From positions 248,001-312,000 of the forward strand of contig NZ_JAMSLR010000001.1 of assembly GCF_023806485.1 (NCBI RefSeq): DNA of 64,000 bases. Reading direction: 5' to 3'. Below the pieces are notes generated by a model. That model had not been told where the DNA came from and made no database searches. It saw nothing but the letters and a program-made list of their open reading frames with translations. Below, one piece after another: positions 8,855 to 18,184 of this stretch. Source of the DNA: Thermalbibacter longus (GTDB lineage Bacteria > Chloroflexota > Chloroflexia > Thermomicrobiales > Thermomicrobiaceae). Each line of letters opens with the position of its first letter. Within the stretch, counting starts at the first letter, position 1. Position numbers and translations under genes: made by a program.

Positions 8855-9820
8855 ATGACAGTAACGACCAAGGAGCGGCGGATCGTCCTGGCTGAAGTCA
8901 TGGGCTACTGCTGGGGAGTCCGGCGCGCACTGGAGATCATCCAGCAGGCGGCGCAGGAGGGCGGGCCGGTCGCGACCGTTGGCGACGTGATCCACAATCC
9001 GCAGGTCGTGCAGCGGCTGCGTGGCCAGGGTATCGAGCCTCTGCCCTCGGTTCCCGAAGCCAAAGCCCGCGGCTTCCAGCGCGTCGCCATTACGGCGCAC
9101 GGAGCCGGACCCGACCGCGCTCAGGAGGCCCAGTCTCACGGGCTAACCCTGATCGACACCACTTGCCCGCTCGTGACCAAGGTGCAACGCCTCGCGGAGA
9201 AGCTGGTCCGGCAGGGATATTTCCTGGTCGTCTACGGCGACGCGCACCACCCGGAGGTGCGTGGCGTGCTGGGGTGGGCAGGGACTAGCCGGGCGGTGGC
9301 CGCCAAGCACCTGAGCGACCTCCCCTGGACTGGCCCGCGGGGCGTACCCGGAGTCGTGGCCCCGCCGCGCAAAGTGGCGCTGGTCTCGCAGACGACCAAG
9401 CAGACCGACGAGTTCCTCGCATTTGCCGTGGAGCTGACGTCGTGGGTGGCGCGGCACGGGGGCGAGGTGCGGATCATCAACACGATCTGCCAACCGACCT
9501 GGGAACGACAGGAAGCGCTCAAGGCGCTGGCACAGGAAGTCGACGTGATCCTGGCGATCGGGGGGAAGAAGAGTTCGAACACGGCTCGGCTGGCTGAGGT
9601 CGGCCGGGCCTGCGGTGTGCCCAGCTATCACATCGAGGGGCCAAGCGAGCTCGACCCTGGCTGGTTCCAGGACGCCCAGGTCGTCGGGCTCACCGCCGGT
9701 GCCTCCACGCCGGACGAGGTGGTCTGGGAGGTGATCGAGGCACTGGTAGGTATGGGGTATCGCCGGCCAGAGAAGCTCTGGCGCTACGAGGCCCCCGATC
9801 TTGACGACTTCGCCGAGTAG
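8855..9820 (+). CDS. ispH: 4-hydroxy-3-methylbut-2-enyl diphosphate reductase
   Basis: The protein catalyses the last step of the MEP isoprenoid pathway, reducing HMBPP to IPP and DMAPP with a [4Fe-4S] cluster. The three cluster cysteines appear in GYCWGVRRA, DTTCPLVTKV and NTICQPTWERQ. The substrate-binding histidines (GDVIHNPQVV and GDAHHPEVRG), the QTT motif and SSNTARL are conserved. Length (321 aa) is normal for the family. The 200-base leader before it contains a TATACT box at 8687, but no convincing -35 partner. Confidence 0.95.
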   Translation: MTVTTKERRIVLAEVMGYCWGVRRALEIIQQAAQEGGPVATVGDVIHNPQVVQRLRGQGIEPLPSVPEAKARGFQRVAITAHGAGPDRAQEAQSHGLTLIDTTCPLVTKVQRLAEKLVRQGYFLVVYGDAHHPEVRGVLGWAGTSRAVAAKHLSDLPWTGPRGVPGVVAPPRKVALVSQTTKQTDEFLAFAVELTSWVARHGGEVRIINTICQPTWERQEALKALAQEVDVILAIGGKKSSNTARLAEVGRACGVPSYHIEGPSELDPGWFQDAQVVGLTAGASTPDEVVWEVIEALVGMGYRRPEKLWRYEAPDLDDFAE

Positions 9821-10020
9821 AGCCTGCCTGGCCGGTAACGGGAGGCCCGGCGCACCTGTCTTGGAGCTCGGCTCGACGGCTCGCTGCTGTGCCGAGGGCC
9901 TGCTCGGTGGTGATCCGTTCCGGGGCGGGAAGCGCGGCAGGCTGGCTTGCGGGCTGAGCTGAGACCGTTGTGGGGTAAAGGTTGATCCGCGCGGGGTGGC
10001 AAGCGGAGCCAGTCGAGATT

Positions 10021-10764
10021 ATGATGCCGCGAACCGCCGGTTGTCGCAGGCCGGCCACACCTCTCCTGGTGGTACCGCTTCTTTATAGCCTTGTCGCATT
10101 CCTCTTCTACCTCGTGCTGGCGCGCCGGGTGCGCCAGCAACCGGAATCCGCGCTCGATCTCGCGGTGACGCTGCGTGTGCAGCGCCTCGATCATCCGCTC
10201 CTCGGCAAGCTGATGAGCTGGGTGAGCTGGCCTGGCTTTCGTCCGCAAAGCCTGATCTTGCCCGGCCTGGTGGTTGGCTCCCTATGGGTTACGAGACGCC
10301 GGCTCGAGAGCCTGCTGCTGTTGGTGGCCTGGATGGCGAGCATGGGAAGCTTCCTGACGAAACTAGTCATCCGCCGCCCTCGGCCGCGACATCCGCTCAT
10401 CCGGGTGACGCTGGCGAAGCTGCGCGACACGAGTTATCCCAGCGGGCACACCCTCCACTACACGGCGTTCTGGGGAATGGCAGCCTACCTCGCTGCGCGC
10501 GCCACCCCCTGGCGGCCGCTGCGCCGGCTGATCGCGGGCGCGGCAGCGGTGCTCATCGCGCTCGTCGGGCCATCGCGGATTTATCTCGGTCACCATTGGT
10601 TGACCGACGTCCTCGGCTCGTACCTGCTGGGGTCTTCCTGGCTGGTGGGGTTGATCTCGCTGCATCGCTGGCTCCGCGGTCGCCAGTCCTCCGCCGAGCA
10701 GGTCCCGCCTGCCACGAAGTCCGAGCGGGCGCGGCCGGCCGTGCTGGTCGGGAGATTCTGGTGA
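10021..10764 (+). CDS. PAP2-family membrane phosphatase
   Basis: This integral membrane protein of about 247 residues carries the three phosphatase signature motifs of the PAP2 superfamily: KLVIRRPRPRHP (motif 1), SYPSGH (motif 2) and GPSRIYLGHHWLTD (motif 3, with the catalytic histidine). It should dephosphorylate a lipid phosphate such as undecaprenyl diphosphate or phosphatidic acid at the outer face of the membrane. The ATG at 10021 is the likely start. The end overlaps the GDPD gene in GTGA, which implies translational coupling in a phospholipid-related pair. Confidence 0.85.
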   Translation: MMPRTAGCRRPATPLLVVPLLYSLVAFLFYLVLARRVRQQPESALDLAVTLRVQRLDHPLLGKLMSWVSWPGFRPQSLILPGLVVGSLWVTRRRLESLLLLVAWMASMGSFLTKLVIRRPRPRHPLIRVTLAKLRDTSYPSGHTLHYTAFWGMAAYLAARATPWRPLRRLIAGAAAVLIALVGPSRIYLGHHWLTDVLGSYLLGSSWLVGLISLHRWLRGRQSSAEQVPPATKSERARPAVLVGRFW

Positions 10765-11618
10765 GCAATCCAGCCAGCGTGCGGCGACCGGTCGTCATCG
10801 CGCACCGGGGCGGCGCGCCGCGCGAGATCGAGAACAGCGCGGCTGCTTTCCGCCATGCTATCGCGGCCGGCGCCGACGCGCTCGAGTGCGACGTGCGCGC
10901 CACGGCCGACGGCGTGCTCGTCCTCATCCACGATAGCGAGATCCGCCTCGAGAGCAACGTCCGGCTCATCGTGCGGCAGACCCCCTATTCCGTGCTGAAG
11001 GATGCGCTTCCCTGGCTGTTGACCCTGGAGGACTTTCTCTCCGAGTTCGGGGGCCAGGCTCTCATCAACCTCGACCTGAAAGGGAAGGGGTACGAGGAGC
11101 AACTGGCGCAGACGGTGCGGGCCTGGGGACATCCGGAGCGAGTCTTCATCACTGGCCAGCGTTCGGCCAGTCTTCGCCGGTTGGCGGACATGTTGCCCGA
11201 AGCCACCTTCGGCCTCTCGCGCGGCCATATGTTGACCCGCTGGCCGGGCCGCCTTCAGGCCCGTGGCACTGCGGCCGCGCGCTGGCCGCTCGCGCTCCAG
11301 ATGGCGATCGGCCTGCCGTATGCCAGGGCCGATGCCGTGGCACTCCATCACTGGATGGTGACGCAGCGCCTGGTGAGCTGGTTGCGGCGCGCCGGCTATG
11401 CCGTCACCACCTGGACAGTGGATGAGACCAGAGAGGCGCGGCGAGTGGTCGAAGCCGGCGTGTGGGCACTCACGACCAACGAGCCGGACGACCTCATCCC
11501 TGCCCTGGGTTGGAGCCGCCGGCCGGCCTTCGCAGGTTGCCCGGGTTGGCGCGAAGTCTTCGACCGGGACGCGCGGGCCGGCTCGACGTCGTCAAGCTGC
11601 GAGCGTTGCCCCAGATGA
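10761..11618 (+). CDS. Glycerophosphodiester phosphodiesterase family protein
   Basis: The start GTG at 10761 overlaps the stop of the PAP2 gene and is preceded by GGGAG. The N-terminus carries the GDPD catalytic signature: IAHRGGAPREIENSAAAF, then GADALECDVRATADGVLVLIHD, with the E/D pair and histidines that bind the metal. KGKGYEEQL and TWTVDE are typical later motifs. It should hydrolyse glycerophosphodiesters to glycerol-3-phosphate and an alcohol. There is no signal peptide, so a cytosolic role is expected. Length is 285 aa. Confidence 0.88.
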   Translation: MSNPASVRRPVVIAHRGGAPREIENSAAAFRHAIAAGADALECDVRATADGVLVLIHDSEIRLESNVRLIVRQTPYSVLKDALPWLLTLEDFLSEFGGQALINLDLKGKGYEEQLAQTVRAWGHPERVFITGQRSASLRRLADMLPEATFGLSRGHMLTRWPGRLQARGTAAARWPLALQMAIGLPYARADAVALHHWMVTQRLVSWLRRAGYAVTTWTVDETREARRVVEAGVWALTTNEPDDLIPALGWSRRPAFAGCPGWREVFDRDARAGSTSSSCERCPR

Positions 11619-11740
11619 TCTGAGCTGGCACGGGCTCTGGCCGAGGATCGCCATCCTACTGAGCGAGAGCGCGGTGGAATGTGCGTGCCAAGAGCCGTCG
11701 ACAGGCCAGGCCATTTCCGAGTATCCTAGTAAGTTTTCTC

Positions 11741-11769
11741 TTGTCGCGATGCGCCGGGGTGCGTAGAAT
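11741..11769 (+). promoter_or_regulatory. Candidate sigma-70-type promoter of the hem operon
   Basis: TTGTCG (11741-11746) and TAGAAT (11764-11769) are separated by exactly 17 bases. The -10 matches consensus at five of six positions and the -35 at four of six. It lies about 170 bases upstream of the hemC ATG, in a locally AT-rich stretch. Transcription would start near 11776. Confidence 0.5.
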
Positions 11770-11795
11770 CAGCCCGGCATTTGTAGATGAGCAGG

Positions 11796-11820
11796 TTTGA
11801 ACAGATTTGATGATATTTGA
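11796..11820 (+). repeat. Three TTTGA direct repeats at 10-base spacing in the hem leader
   Basis: TTTGA occurs at 11796, 11806 and 11816, each exactly one helical turn apart. The repeats sit just downstream of the candidate hem promoter and about 120 bases before hemC. This arrangement would place three half-sites on one face of the DNA. A protein-binding role is inferred, not shown. Confidence 0.4.
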
Positions 11821-11940
11821 GCAAAGAGAGTCATGCAGGGTGGGAGTGGCGACAGTGCCCGGAAAAATCGTCGAGTGGCCTGGATGTGAAGCGATTGCCG
11901 AGTTCTCGCGCCGGCAGTTTGCCCGTGTTGGGGGGCGGGA

Positions 11941-12867
11941 ATGATCGGTCCACGCCGATCGGTACGCGTCGGTACCCGGGGCAGCCAGCTCGCGCGAGCG
12001 CAGACCGAGCTGGCGCTCGCCCGCCTCCGGGAAGCCTGGCCAGAGGCCTCGACGGAGGTCATCGTCATCACCCCGGCCGGTGACCGCGACAAGACGACGC
12101 CGCTGACGATCCTCGGCGGCCAGGGCGTCTTCTCGAAGGAGCTGCACGAGGCGCTGCTCGATGGCCGAGTGGATCTTGCCGTGCACAGTGTCAAGGATCT
12201 GCCTTCGGAGCTCCCGGAGGGCGTCGTGCTCGCTGCCGTCGTCATCCGCTCCGATCCACGCGACGCGCTGGTCAGTCGCGACGGATCTCGGCTCGCTGAG
12301 CTGCCTCCGGGCGCTCGGGTGGGGACGAGCTCGCGGCGTCGCCAGGCCCTGATCCGTGCTGTGCGGCCCGACCTGACCCCACTCGATATCCGCGGAAATG
12401 TCGATACCCGGCTGCGCAAGCTGGACCAGGGCGACTACGACGCGGTGGTCCTGGCCGCCACGGGGCTGCACCGGCTGGGCTGGGAGGACCGGGTGAGCGA
12501 GTACCTGTCACCTGACGTCTTCGTCCCCGCGCCGGGCCAGGGAGCGCTCGGTGTCACCTGCCGGGCGGGCGACCAGGAACTGCGAGAGTTGCTCGGGCGA
12601 ATCCACGACGCGATCGCCGGGCTGGCGGTCGAGGTCGAGCGAGCATTCCTGCGCGCGCTTGGTGGTGGATGCCAAGCTCCGATCGGTGCCTATGCCACCG
12701 TGGACGACGGGCAGGTCACGCTACGGGTACTGCTCGGCGACCCGTCGCTGCGCAGGCTAGAACGACGGCAGGTGATCGTCCCGGAGGAGCAGGCGCTGGG
12801 GGCGGCTCGCGCACTGGCCGTCGATCTGAAGGGGGCGCTCGGCATCGAGGAGGTGGTGCGGCCGTGA
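11941..12867 (+). CDS. hemC: Hydroxymethylbilane synthase (porphobilinogen deaminase)
   Basis: This 308-residue enzyme polymerises four porphobilinogens into hydroxymethylbilane. Diagnostic segments are RVGTRGSQLARAQT at the N-terminus, the active-site region VDLAVHSVKDLPSE, GTSSRRRQALIRAVRPDL, DIRGNVDTRL, and the dipyrromethane-cofactor cysteine in LGGGCQAPIGAYA. GGGGGGCGGGA lies before the ATG. It opens the hem operon, and its stop overlaps the hemD start in GTGA. Confidence 0.96.
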   Translation: MIGPRRSVRVGTRGSQLARAQTELALARLREAWPEASTEVIVITPAGDRDKTTPLTILGGQGVFSKELHEALLDGRVDLAVHSVKDLPSELPEGVVLAAVVIRSDPRDALVSRDGSRLAELPPGARVGTSSRRRQALIRAVRPDLTPLDIRGNVDTRLRKLDQGDYDAVVLAATGLHRLGWEDRVSEYLSPDVFVPAPGQGALGVTCRAGDQELRELLGRIHDAIAGLAVEVERAFLRALGGGCQAPIGAYATVDDGQVTLRVLLGDPSLRRLERRQVIVPEEQALGAARALAVDLKGALGIEEVVRP

Positions 12868-13679
12868 CGAGCCGGCTCGACTTGCTTGAGCGCTCCGGAG
12901 GTACGCGGCCCCTGGCCGGCCGGCGGGTGCTGGTGACCCGCGCCCTGGCCCAGGCCGGGGAACTGGTAGCCCGGCTGCGTGAGCTCGGTGCCGAGCCGGT
13001 GCTCTGCCCGGTCATCGAGATCGCCCCGCCGGAGGACACCGGCCCGCTCGACCGGGCCATCCGGGAGCTCGAACGGTATGACTGGCTAGTCTTCACGAGC
13101 GTCAACGGGGTAGATGCCTTCTTCCGCCGGCTTCGCGAGCTAGGCCGTACGCCCGATTCCCTAGGGCGCATTCGGATCGCCGCGATCGGCCCGGCCACGG
13201 CCGCGCGGCTGCGCGCCTACGGCCTGGGAGCCGACCTCGTGCCTGGCGAGTTCGTGGCCGAGGCGGTCGCGGCCGCGCTGGTCGAGCGCGGCATCGCCGG
13301 CCGGCGCGTGCTGTTGCCGCGCGCCGCCGAGGCTCGCGAGACGTTGCCCGAGACGCTGCGGGAGGCGGGGGCTGCGGTGGATGTGGTGCCTGCCTACCGG
13401 ACGCGGCCGGTGGATCCCCCGCCGGAGGCGCTCGAACGGCTGCGGGCAGGCGAGGTGGACATCGTGCTGCTGACGAGCAGCTCGACGGCCCGCAACCTGG
13501 TCGCCGCGCTCGGCCATGACCTCAGCGTGCTCGAGCGCCCGGTGATCGCCTGCATCGGGCCGATCACCGCGGCTGCCGCCCGCGAGGCAGGGATTCGGGT
13601 CGACCTGGTGGCGGACGAGTACTCGATCCCGGGATTGCTGCGGACGGTCGTTGAGGCCCTGGAGGAGAGATTGCGATGA
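12864..13679 (+). CDS. hemD: Uroporphyrinogen-III synthase
   Basis: The GTG start at 12864 overlaps the hemC stop, and the end overlaps hemB in ATGA, so translation is coupled on both sides. The 271-residue protein has the two-lobed HemD plan: [22 protein letters not shown], then [31 protein letters not shown], and in the second lobe [15 protein letters not shown] and [13 protein letters not shown]. It cyclises hydroxymethylbilane with inversion of ring D. Sequence conservation in this family is low, but the motif order and context make the call secure. Confidence 0.93.
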   Translation: MTSRLDLLERSGGTRPLAGRRVLVTRALAQAGELVARLRELGAEPVLCPVIEIAPPEDTGPLDRAIRELERYDWLVFTSVNGVDAFFRRLRELGRTPDSLGRIRIAAIGPATAARLRAYGLGADLVPGEFVAEAVAAALVERGIAGRRVLLPRAAEARETLPETLREAGAAVDVVPAYRTRPVDPPPEALERLRAGEVDIVLLTSSSTARNLVAALGHDLSVLERPVIACIGPITAAAAREAGIRVDLVADEYSIPGLLRTVVEALEERLR

Positions 13680-14701
13680 ACCCAGCAGAGCTGAGCTTCC
13701 GGCGCTTCCGCCGACTTCGTCGCAGTGAGGGGCTGCGACGGCTGGTGCGGGAGACGCGGCTCTCGGTCGACGATCTGATCTATCCCCTGTTCATCACCTA
13801 CGGGACCGGGGTGCGCCGCGAAGTGCCGTCGATGCCGGGCGTCTACCAGCTCAGCGTCGACCAGCTCCCTTCGGAGGTCGAGGAGCTGCGGGGACTCGGG
13901 ATCGGAGCCGTGCTGCTCTTCGGCATCCCGGAGCACAAAGACGAGCTGGCGTCGGGGGCCTACGACGAGCACGGGGTGATTCAGCAGGCCGTCCGGTCGA
14001 TCAAGCGCTACGACCCGGAGATGGTCGTCATCACCGATGTCTGCAACTGCGAGTACACCTCGCACGGCCACTGCGGCGTCCTGGTCGGAGGCGAGATCGC
14101 CAACGACCCGACGCTGGAGCTGCTGGCCCGCACGGCGGTCTCGCACGCGGCGGCTGGCGCTGACATGGTGGCGCCCTCCGACATGATGGATGGCCGGGTG
14201 CTGGCGGTCCGCCGGGCACTCGATGAGGCCGGGTTCATCGAGACGCCGATCCTGTCCTATGCCGCCAAGTTCGCCTCGGCGTTCTACGGGCCGTTCCGCG
14301 ACGCCGCCGAGTCGGCCCCGGCCTTCGGCGACCGCCGATCGCACCAGATGGATCCCGCCAACCGTCGAGAGGCCCTGCGCGAGATCGAGACCGACCTCGA
14401 GGAGGGCGCCGATGCCGTCATCGTCAAGCCGGCCCTGGCCTACCTGGACGTCGTCGCGCTGGCGCGCGAGCGCTTCGACGTGCCGATCGCGGCCTACAAC
14501 GTGAGCGGCGAGTACGCGATGGTCAAGGCGGCGGCCCTTAACGGCTGGATCGACGAGCGGCGCGTGGTGCTGGAGGTGCTGACGGGCATCCGGCGTGCCG
14601 GCGCTGGCATGATCATCACGTACCACGCCAAGGACGTGGCCCGTTGGCTCCGCGAGGAAGCCGGAGCCGAGGCGACAGCGCTGCTGGCCGCCGAGCGCTA
14701 G
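13676..14701 (+). CDS. hemB: Delta-aminolevulinic acid dehydratase (porphobilinogen synthase)
   Basis: This 341-residue enzyme condenses two 5-aminolevulinate molecules into porphobilinogen. The zinc-binding cysteine cluster [14 protein letters not shown] is present, so this is a zinc-type rather than a magnesium-only enzyme. The two active-site lysines lie in [15 protein letters not shown] and [22 protein letters not shown] and [10 protein letters not shown] are further family motifs. It starts inside the hemD stop (ATGA) and is followed by a 39-base gap to hemL. Confidence 0.96.
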   Translation: MNPAELSFRRFRRLRRSEGLRRLVRETRLSVDDLIYPLFITYGTGVRREVPSMPGVYQLSVDQLPSEVEELRGLGIGAVLLFGIPEHKDELASGAYDEHGVIQQAVRSIKRYDPEMVVITDVCNCEYTSHGHCGVLVGGEIANDPTLELLARTAVSHAAAGADMVAPSDMMDGRVLAVRRALDEAGFIETPILSYAAKFASAFYGPFRDAAESAPAFGDRRSHQMDPANRREALREIETDLEEGADAVIVKPALAYLDVVALARERFDVPIAAYNVSGEYAMVKAAALNGWIDERRVVLEVLTGIRRAGAGMIITYHAKDVARWLREEAGAEATALLAAER

Positions 14702-14740
14702 AGAGCAGAAGGCAACGGCACGGGCAACCGGAGGCGGACG

Positions 14741-16036
14741 ATGCTGAGCTTAGCGCGCTCGGAGCTGGCCTGGCAAGAGGCCCAGCGATACTTGGCGGGT
14801 GGCGTGAACAGCCCGGTGCGAGCCTTCCGCGCGGTCGGCGGCACGCCGCCGTTCATCCAGCGTGGTGCCGGCGCCCGGCTCTACGACCTGGACGGCAACG
14901 AGTACATCGACTATGTCTGCTCCTGGGGCGCGCTGATCGCCGGGCATGCTCACCCGGACGTGGTCGAGCGGCTCCAGCGGGCCGTCGAGCGCGGCACCAG
15001 TTACGGGGCGCCCACCGAGCTGGAGACCGCGCTCGCCCGGCGAGTCGTCGAGCTCTTCCCCTCAATCGAGCTGGTGCGCTTCGTCAATTCGGGTACCGAG
15101 GCGACCATGAGCGCGATCCGGCTGGCGCGCGCGGCCACCGGGCGGGCGAAGATCGTCAAATTCACCGGCTGCTATCACGGTCACGCCGACCCGCTGCTGG
15201 CTACCGCCGGCTCCGGCCTGTTGACGTTCGGGATCCCGAGCAGTCCTGGGGTCACACCGGGCACTGCGGCCGATACGATCTCGCTGCCGTACAACCAGCT
15301 CGAGCCGGTGGAAGAGGCTTTCTCTCAAGCTGGCGGTGAGATCGCTGCTGTGATCGTGGAGCCGGTGGCTGGCAACATGGGTGTGGTCCCACCGGCGGAG
15401 GGCTTCCTCCAGGGGCTGCGCGAGATCACCCGCCGGCACGGCGCGCTCCTCATCTTCGACGAGGTGATCACCGGCTTCCGGCTGGCTCCCGGTGGAGCCC
15501 AGGAGCTCTACGGTGTGCAGCCAGATCTGACCTGTCTCGGCAAGATCTTGGGCGGTGGCCTGCCGGTCGGCGCCTACGGCGGGCGCCGCGAGCTGATGGA
15601 GCTGCTGGCTCCGCTCGGCCCGGTCTACCAGGCCGGCACGCTCTCCGGGAACCCGCTGGCGATGGAGGCCGGCCTCGCCACGCTGGAGCTGTTGCGCCGT
15701 CCAGGCGCGTACGAGCGCCTGGAGGCGCTGAGCGCTCGCCTAGCCGATGGCTTGCGCCGGGCCAGCGAGCTGGCCGGCGTGCCGGTGGCGGTCAACCGGA
15801 CCGGCTCGATGCTGACCGCCTTCTTCACGAGCGAGCCGGTCACGAGCTACGAGACGGCGACGCTGGCCGACACGGCACGCTACGCCCGGTTCCACCAGGC
15901 GATGCTTCGACGGGGCGTGTACCTGGCGCCGTCGCAGTTCGAGGCGGCGTTCGTCTCGCTGGCGCACGGCGACGAAGAGATCGACCGCACGCTCGAGGCT
16001 GCCGAGGAGGCACTGCGCGAGATCGCGTCGTCCTGA
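14741..16036 (+). CDS. hemL: Glutamate-1-semialdehyde 2,1-aminomutase
   Basis: This PLP-dependent enzyme converts glutamate-1-semialdehyde to 5-aminolevulinate. [17 protein letters not shown] at the N-terminus, [32 protein letters not shown] and [11 protein letters not shown] are class III aminotransferase/GSA motifs, and the PLP lysine lies in [19 protein letters not shown]. Length (431 aa) is normal. The ATG at 14741 has GGAGG eight bases upstream. Together with hemA it forms the C5 route from glutamyl-tRNA. Confidence 0.96.
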   Translation: MLSLARSELAWQEAQRYLAGGVNSPVRAFRAVGGTPPFIQRGAGARLYDLDGNEYIDYVCSWGALIAGHAHPDVVERLQRAVERGTSYGAPTELETALARRVVELFPSIELVRFVNSGTEATMSAIRLARAATGRAKIVKFTGCYHGHADPLLATAGSGLLTFGIPSSPGVTPGTAADTISLPYNQLEPVEEAFSQAGGEIAAVIVEPVAGNMGVVPPAEGFLQGLREITRRHGALLIFDEVITGFRLAPGGAQELYGVQPDLTCLGKILGGGLPVGAYGGRRELMELLAPLGPVYQAGTLSGNPLAMEAGLATLELLRRPGAYERLEALSARLADGLRRASELAGVPVAVNRTGSMLTAFFTSEPVTSYETATLADTARYARFHQAMLRRGVYLAPSQFEAAFVSLAHGDEEIDRTLEAAEEALREIASS

Positions 16037-16057
16037 CGAAGAGCGGGGTGAGCCAGG

Positions 16058-17308
16058 ATGCCGGTCGAGCTGCTCAGCGTTACTCATCGCACCGCGCCGG
16101 TCGGAGTCCGGGAGCGGCTGGCGCTGGGCATGGACGCCCGGTCTGCGCTGATGGCCCGGCTGGCCAGGATCGCGGGTGAGGGGGTCGCGCTCTGCACCTG
16201 TAACCGCACCGAGCTCTACTGGGTCGCGGGGCCCGCTACTACCCCTGGTGATGTCCTGGCGCTGCTGGCTGCGGAGTCAGGGCTCGATCCTGAATCGCTA
16301 CAGCCCTACGTGATCCACTTGCGGGGAGCGGAGGCGGCGCGACATCTCTGCCGGGTTGCGGCTGGGTTGGAGTCGCAGATCGTCGGCGAGCCGCAGATCC
16401 TGGGCCAGGTGCGGGACGCGGCTGAGGAGGCGCGGGCGGCCGGGGCGCTCGGCCCGGTACTCGACCGGCTCTTCACCCTGGGGGTCGTGGCCGGCAAGCG
16501 CGCCCGGACCGAGACCCCGATCGGACGGGGGGCCGGCTCGATCGGGCAGGCGGCCGTACAGCTCGCCCGCTCGATCCTAGGCGAGCTGGCGGGAATGCGG
16601 GCGCTGGTGATCGGCGCTGGCGAGATGGGCCGGCTGGTTGCGGCCAGCCTGGCCTCGTATCGTCCTCGCTGGCTCGGGATCGCCAACCGCACCGGCGATC
16701 GGGCGCGGGAAGTCGCGCGCGATGTGGGCGCACATCTGGTTCCCTGGGAATGCCTGGACGAGACGCTTGCTACTGTAGACCTCGCTGTGATCGCGACCGG
16801 GGCTCAGGAGCCGGTGTTGACTTACCAACGGCTCGAGCCGGTGGTCGCCGCGCGGGGTGGACGGCCGCTCCTGCTGATCGACGTCGCCGTGCCGCGCAAT
16901 GTGGAGCCTGCCGTCGCTGGGCTGCCGGGGATCGAGCTGCACGACATCGACGGTCTCCGGGAACTGTGCGAGGAGGGCCGGCGCGCTCGCGAGCGCGCTG
17001 TTCCGCAAGTCGAGGCAATCGTCGAGGAGCAGGTGCAGGAGTTCCTCGAATGGGAGCATGCCCGTGCAGTCGTGCCGGTGATCCAGCAGTTGCGGGAGCG
17101 GGTCGAAGCGATCCGCGAGGAGGAGACGGCCCGGGCGCTGCGCCGGCTCGGCCACCTGAGCGAGCGAGATCGGCAGGTGGTGCTGGCGCTCAGTCACGGG
17201 ATCGCCAACAAGCTCCTCCACCTGCCCATCAGCCGCCTGCGCGAGCGCGGGGCCCAGGAGCCCTACATTTACGCTATCGCCGACCTCTTCGGCCTGGATG
17301 ACCGCTGA
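16058..17308 (+). CDS. hemA: Glutamyl-tRNA reductase
   Basis: This 416-residue, NADPH-dependent enzyme makes glutamate-1-semialdehyde from glutamyl-tRNA, the committed step of the C5 pathway. The catalytic cysteine is in LCTCNRTELYW. SQIVGEPQILGQVRDA, the NADPH-binding MRALVIGAGEMGRLVAASL, IANRT and the C-terminal dimerisation helix region are all present. Being the last gene of the cluster, rather than the first, is unusual for a committed step, but all five genes lie on one strand with tight spacing. Confidence 0.96.
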   Translation: MPVELLSVTHRTAPVGVRERLALGMDARSALMARLARIAGEGVALCTCNRTELYWVAGPATTPGDVLALLAAESGLDPESLQPYVIHLRGAEAARHLCRVAAGLESQIVGEPQILGQVRDAAEEARAAGALGPVLDRLFTLGVVAGKRARTETPIGRGAGSIGQAAVQLARSILGELAGMRALVIGAGEMGRLVAASLASYRPRWLGIANRTGDRAREVARDVGAHLVPWECLDETLATVDLAVIATGAQEPVLTYQRLEPVVAARGGRPLLLIDVAVPRNVEPAVAGLPGIELHDIDGLRELCEEGRRARERAVPQVEAIVEEQVQEFLEWEHARAVVPVIQQLRERVEAIREEETARALRRLGHLSERDRQVVLALSHGIANKLLHLPISRLRERGAQEPYIYAIADLFGLDDR

Positions 17309-17347
17309 TCCGAGCTGCGCGGTCACTTCGGTCGCAGGGTATGGGGA

Positions 17348-18184
17348 TCACCCCTTATAGGTCAGCACCCGGCCCCACAGGCTGGAGGTGCCCCAGAGGC
17401 CTGAGCGCATACACTCCAGCTCCACGATCTGGCTGTGGTCGACGAACAGGTTGACCTCGGGGCCGTAGTTCTTGATGTACCACTCGAAGACAGGCGGGTC
17501 GGCAGCTTCGAACATCACTCGCTCCAACCCGAGCGCGTTGATGATCTTCGCCACTGCGTCGGTGCGCCAGGTCCGGACGTTCTCGGTGATCCCCTCCGAC
17601 TCGATCATAATCATCCACGCCCCGGCATCTAGGTAGCGCCTGGCCTGCGCGATGGCCCACTCCACGTCGCGGGTGCCTTCAGCCTCCAGGGCTTCGACTG
17701 CGCTGGCCCCGCCAGCTCCGAACTGGATGCCGACTTCCGGCTTCGGCTTGAGTCCCGCCTTCTGCACCCGCTCGATCAGCCGCAGCACGTCGTCGGTCGG
17801 CAGCGTGATGAATCCGGCCGAGATCTCGACGATGTCGAAGCCGACCTCCCGGCACTCCTCGACGTAACGGTCGACCGCCTCCGGCCCTTGGAGGAGAACA
17901 CGCTCGAGGAAGCCGCCGGTCGAGACCTGGACGTCGTAGCGGTGGCAGAGCTCGATAATCTCGGCCAGTCGATCGCGTGGCATGAGCGCGAACGATCCGC
18001 CAGCGAACTTCAGGCTATCCACCCAGGCGCCCATGGTCTCTAAGATGTCCTCGAGATAGCGCTTGCCCATCGGTGTGTAGTAGGGGCCACGGATCTCGGT
18101 GATCCCGCGGGTCCGGGGCTTGCTCCCCCGCTCGTTGAGCCGGATGAACGAGAATGCTCGCTCTTGTTGCTCGATAGCGCTCAT
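17348..18184 (-). CDS. Phosphosulfolactate synthase (ComA) family protein
   Basis: The ATG at 18184 follows AAGGAGG and overlaps the stop of the MmgE/PrpD gene in ATGA. The 278-residue protein begins with the ComA-like stretch KPRTRGITEIRGPYY, then LEDILETMGAWVDSLKFAGG, and later TGGFLERVLLQG, FDIVEISAGF and MIMIESEGITEN. ComA joins phosphoenolpyruvate and sulfite into phosphosulfolactate in coenzyme M synthesis. Homologues occur in bacteria of unclear role. The next enzymes of that route are not visible here, so the true substrate may differ. Confidence 0.82.
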   Translation of the reverse strand: MSAIEQQERAFSFIRLNERGSKPRTRGITEIRGPYYTPMGKRYLEDILETMGAWVDSLKFAGGSFALMPRDRLAEIIELCHRYDVQVSTGGFLERVLLQGPEAVDRYVEECREVGFDIVEISAGFITLPTDDVLRLIERVQKAGLKPKPEVGIQFGAGGASAVEALEAEGTRDVEWAIAQARRYLDAGAWMIMIESEGITENVRTWRTDAVAKIINALGLERVMFEAADPPVFEWYIKNYGPEVNLFVDHSQIVELECMRSGLWGTSSLWGRVLTYKG

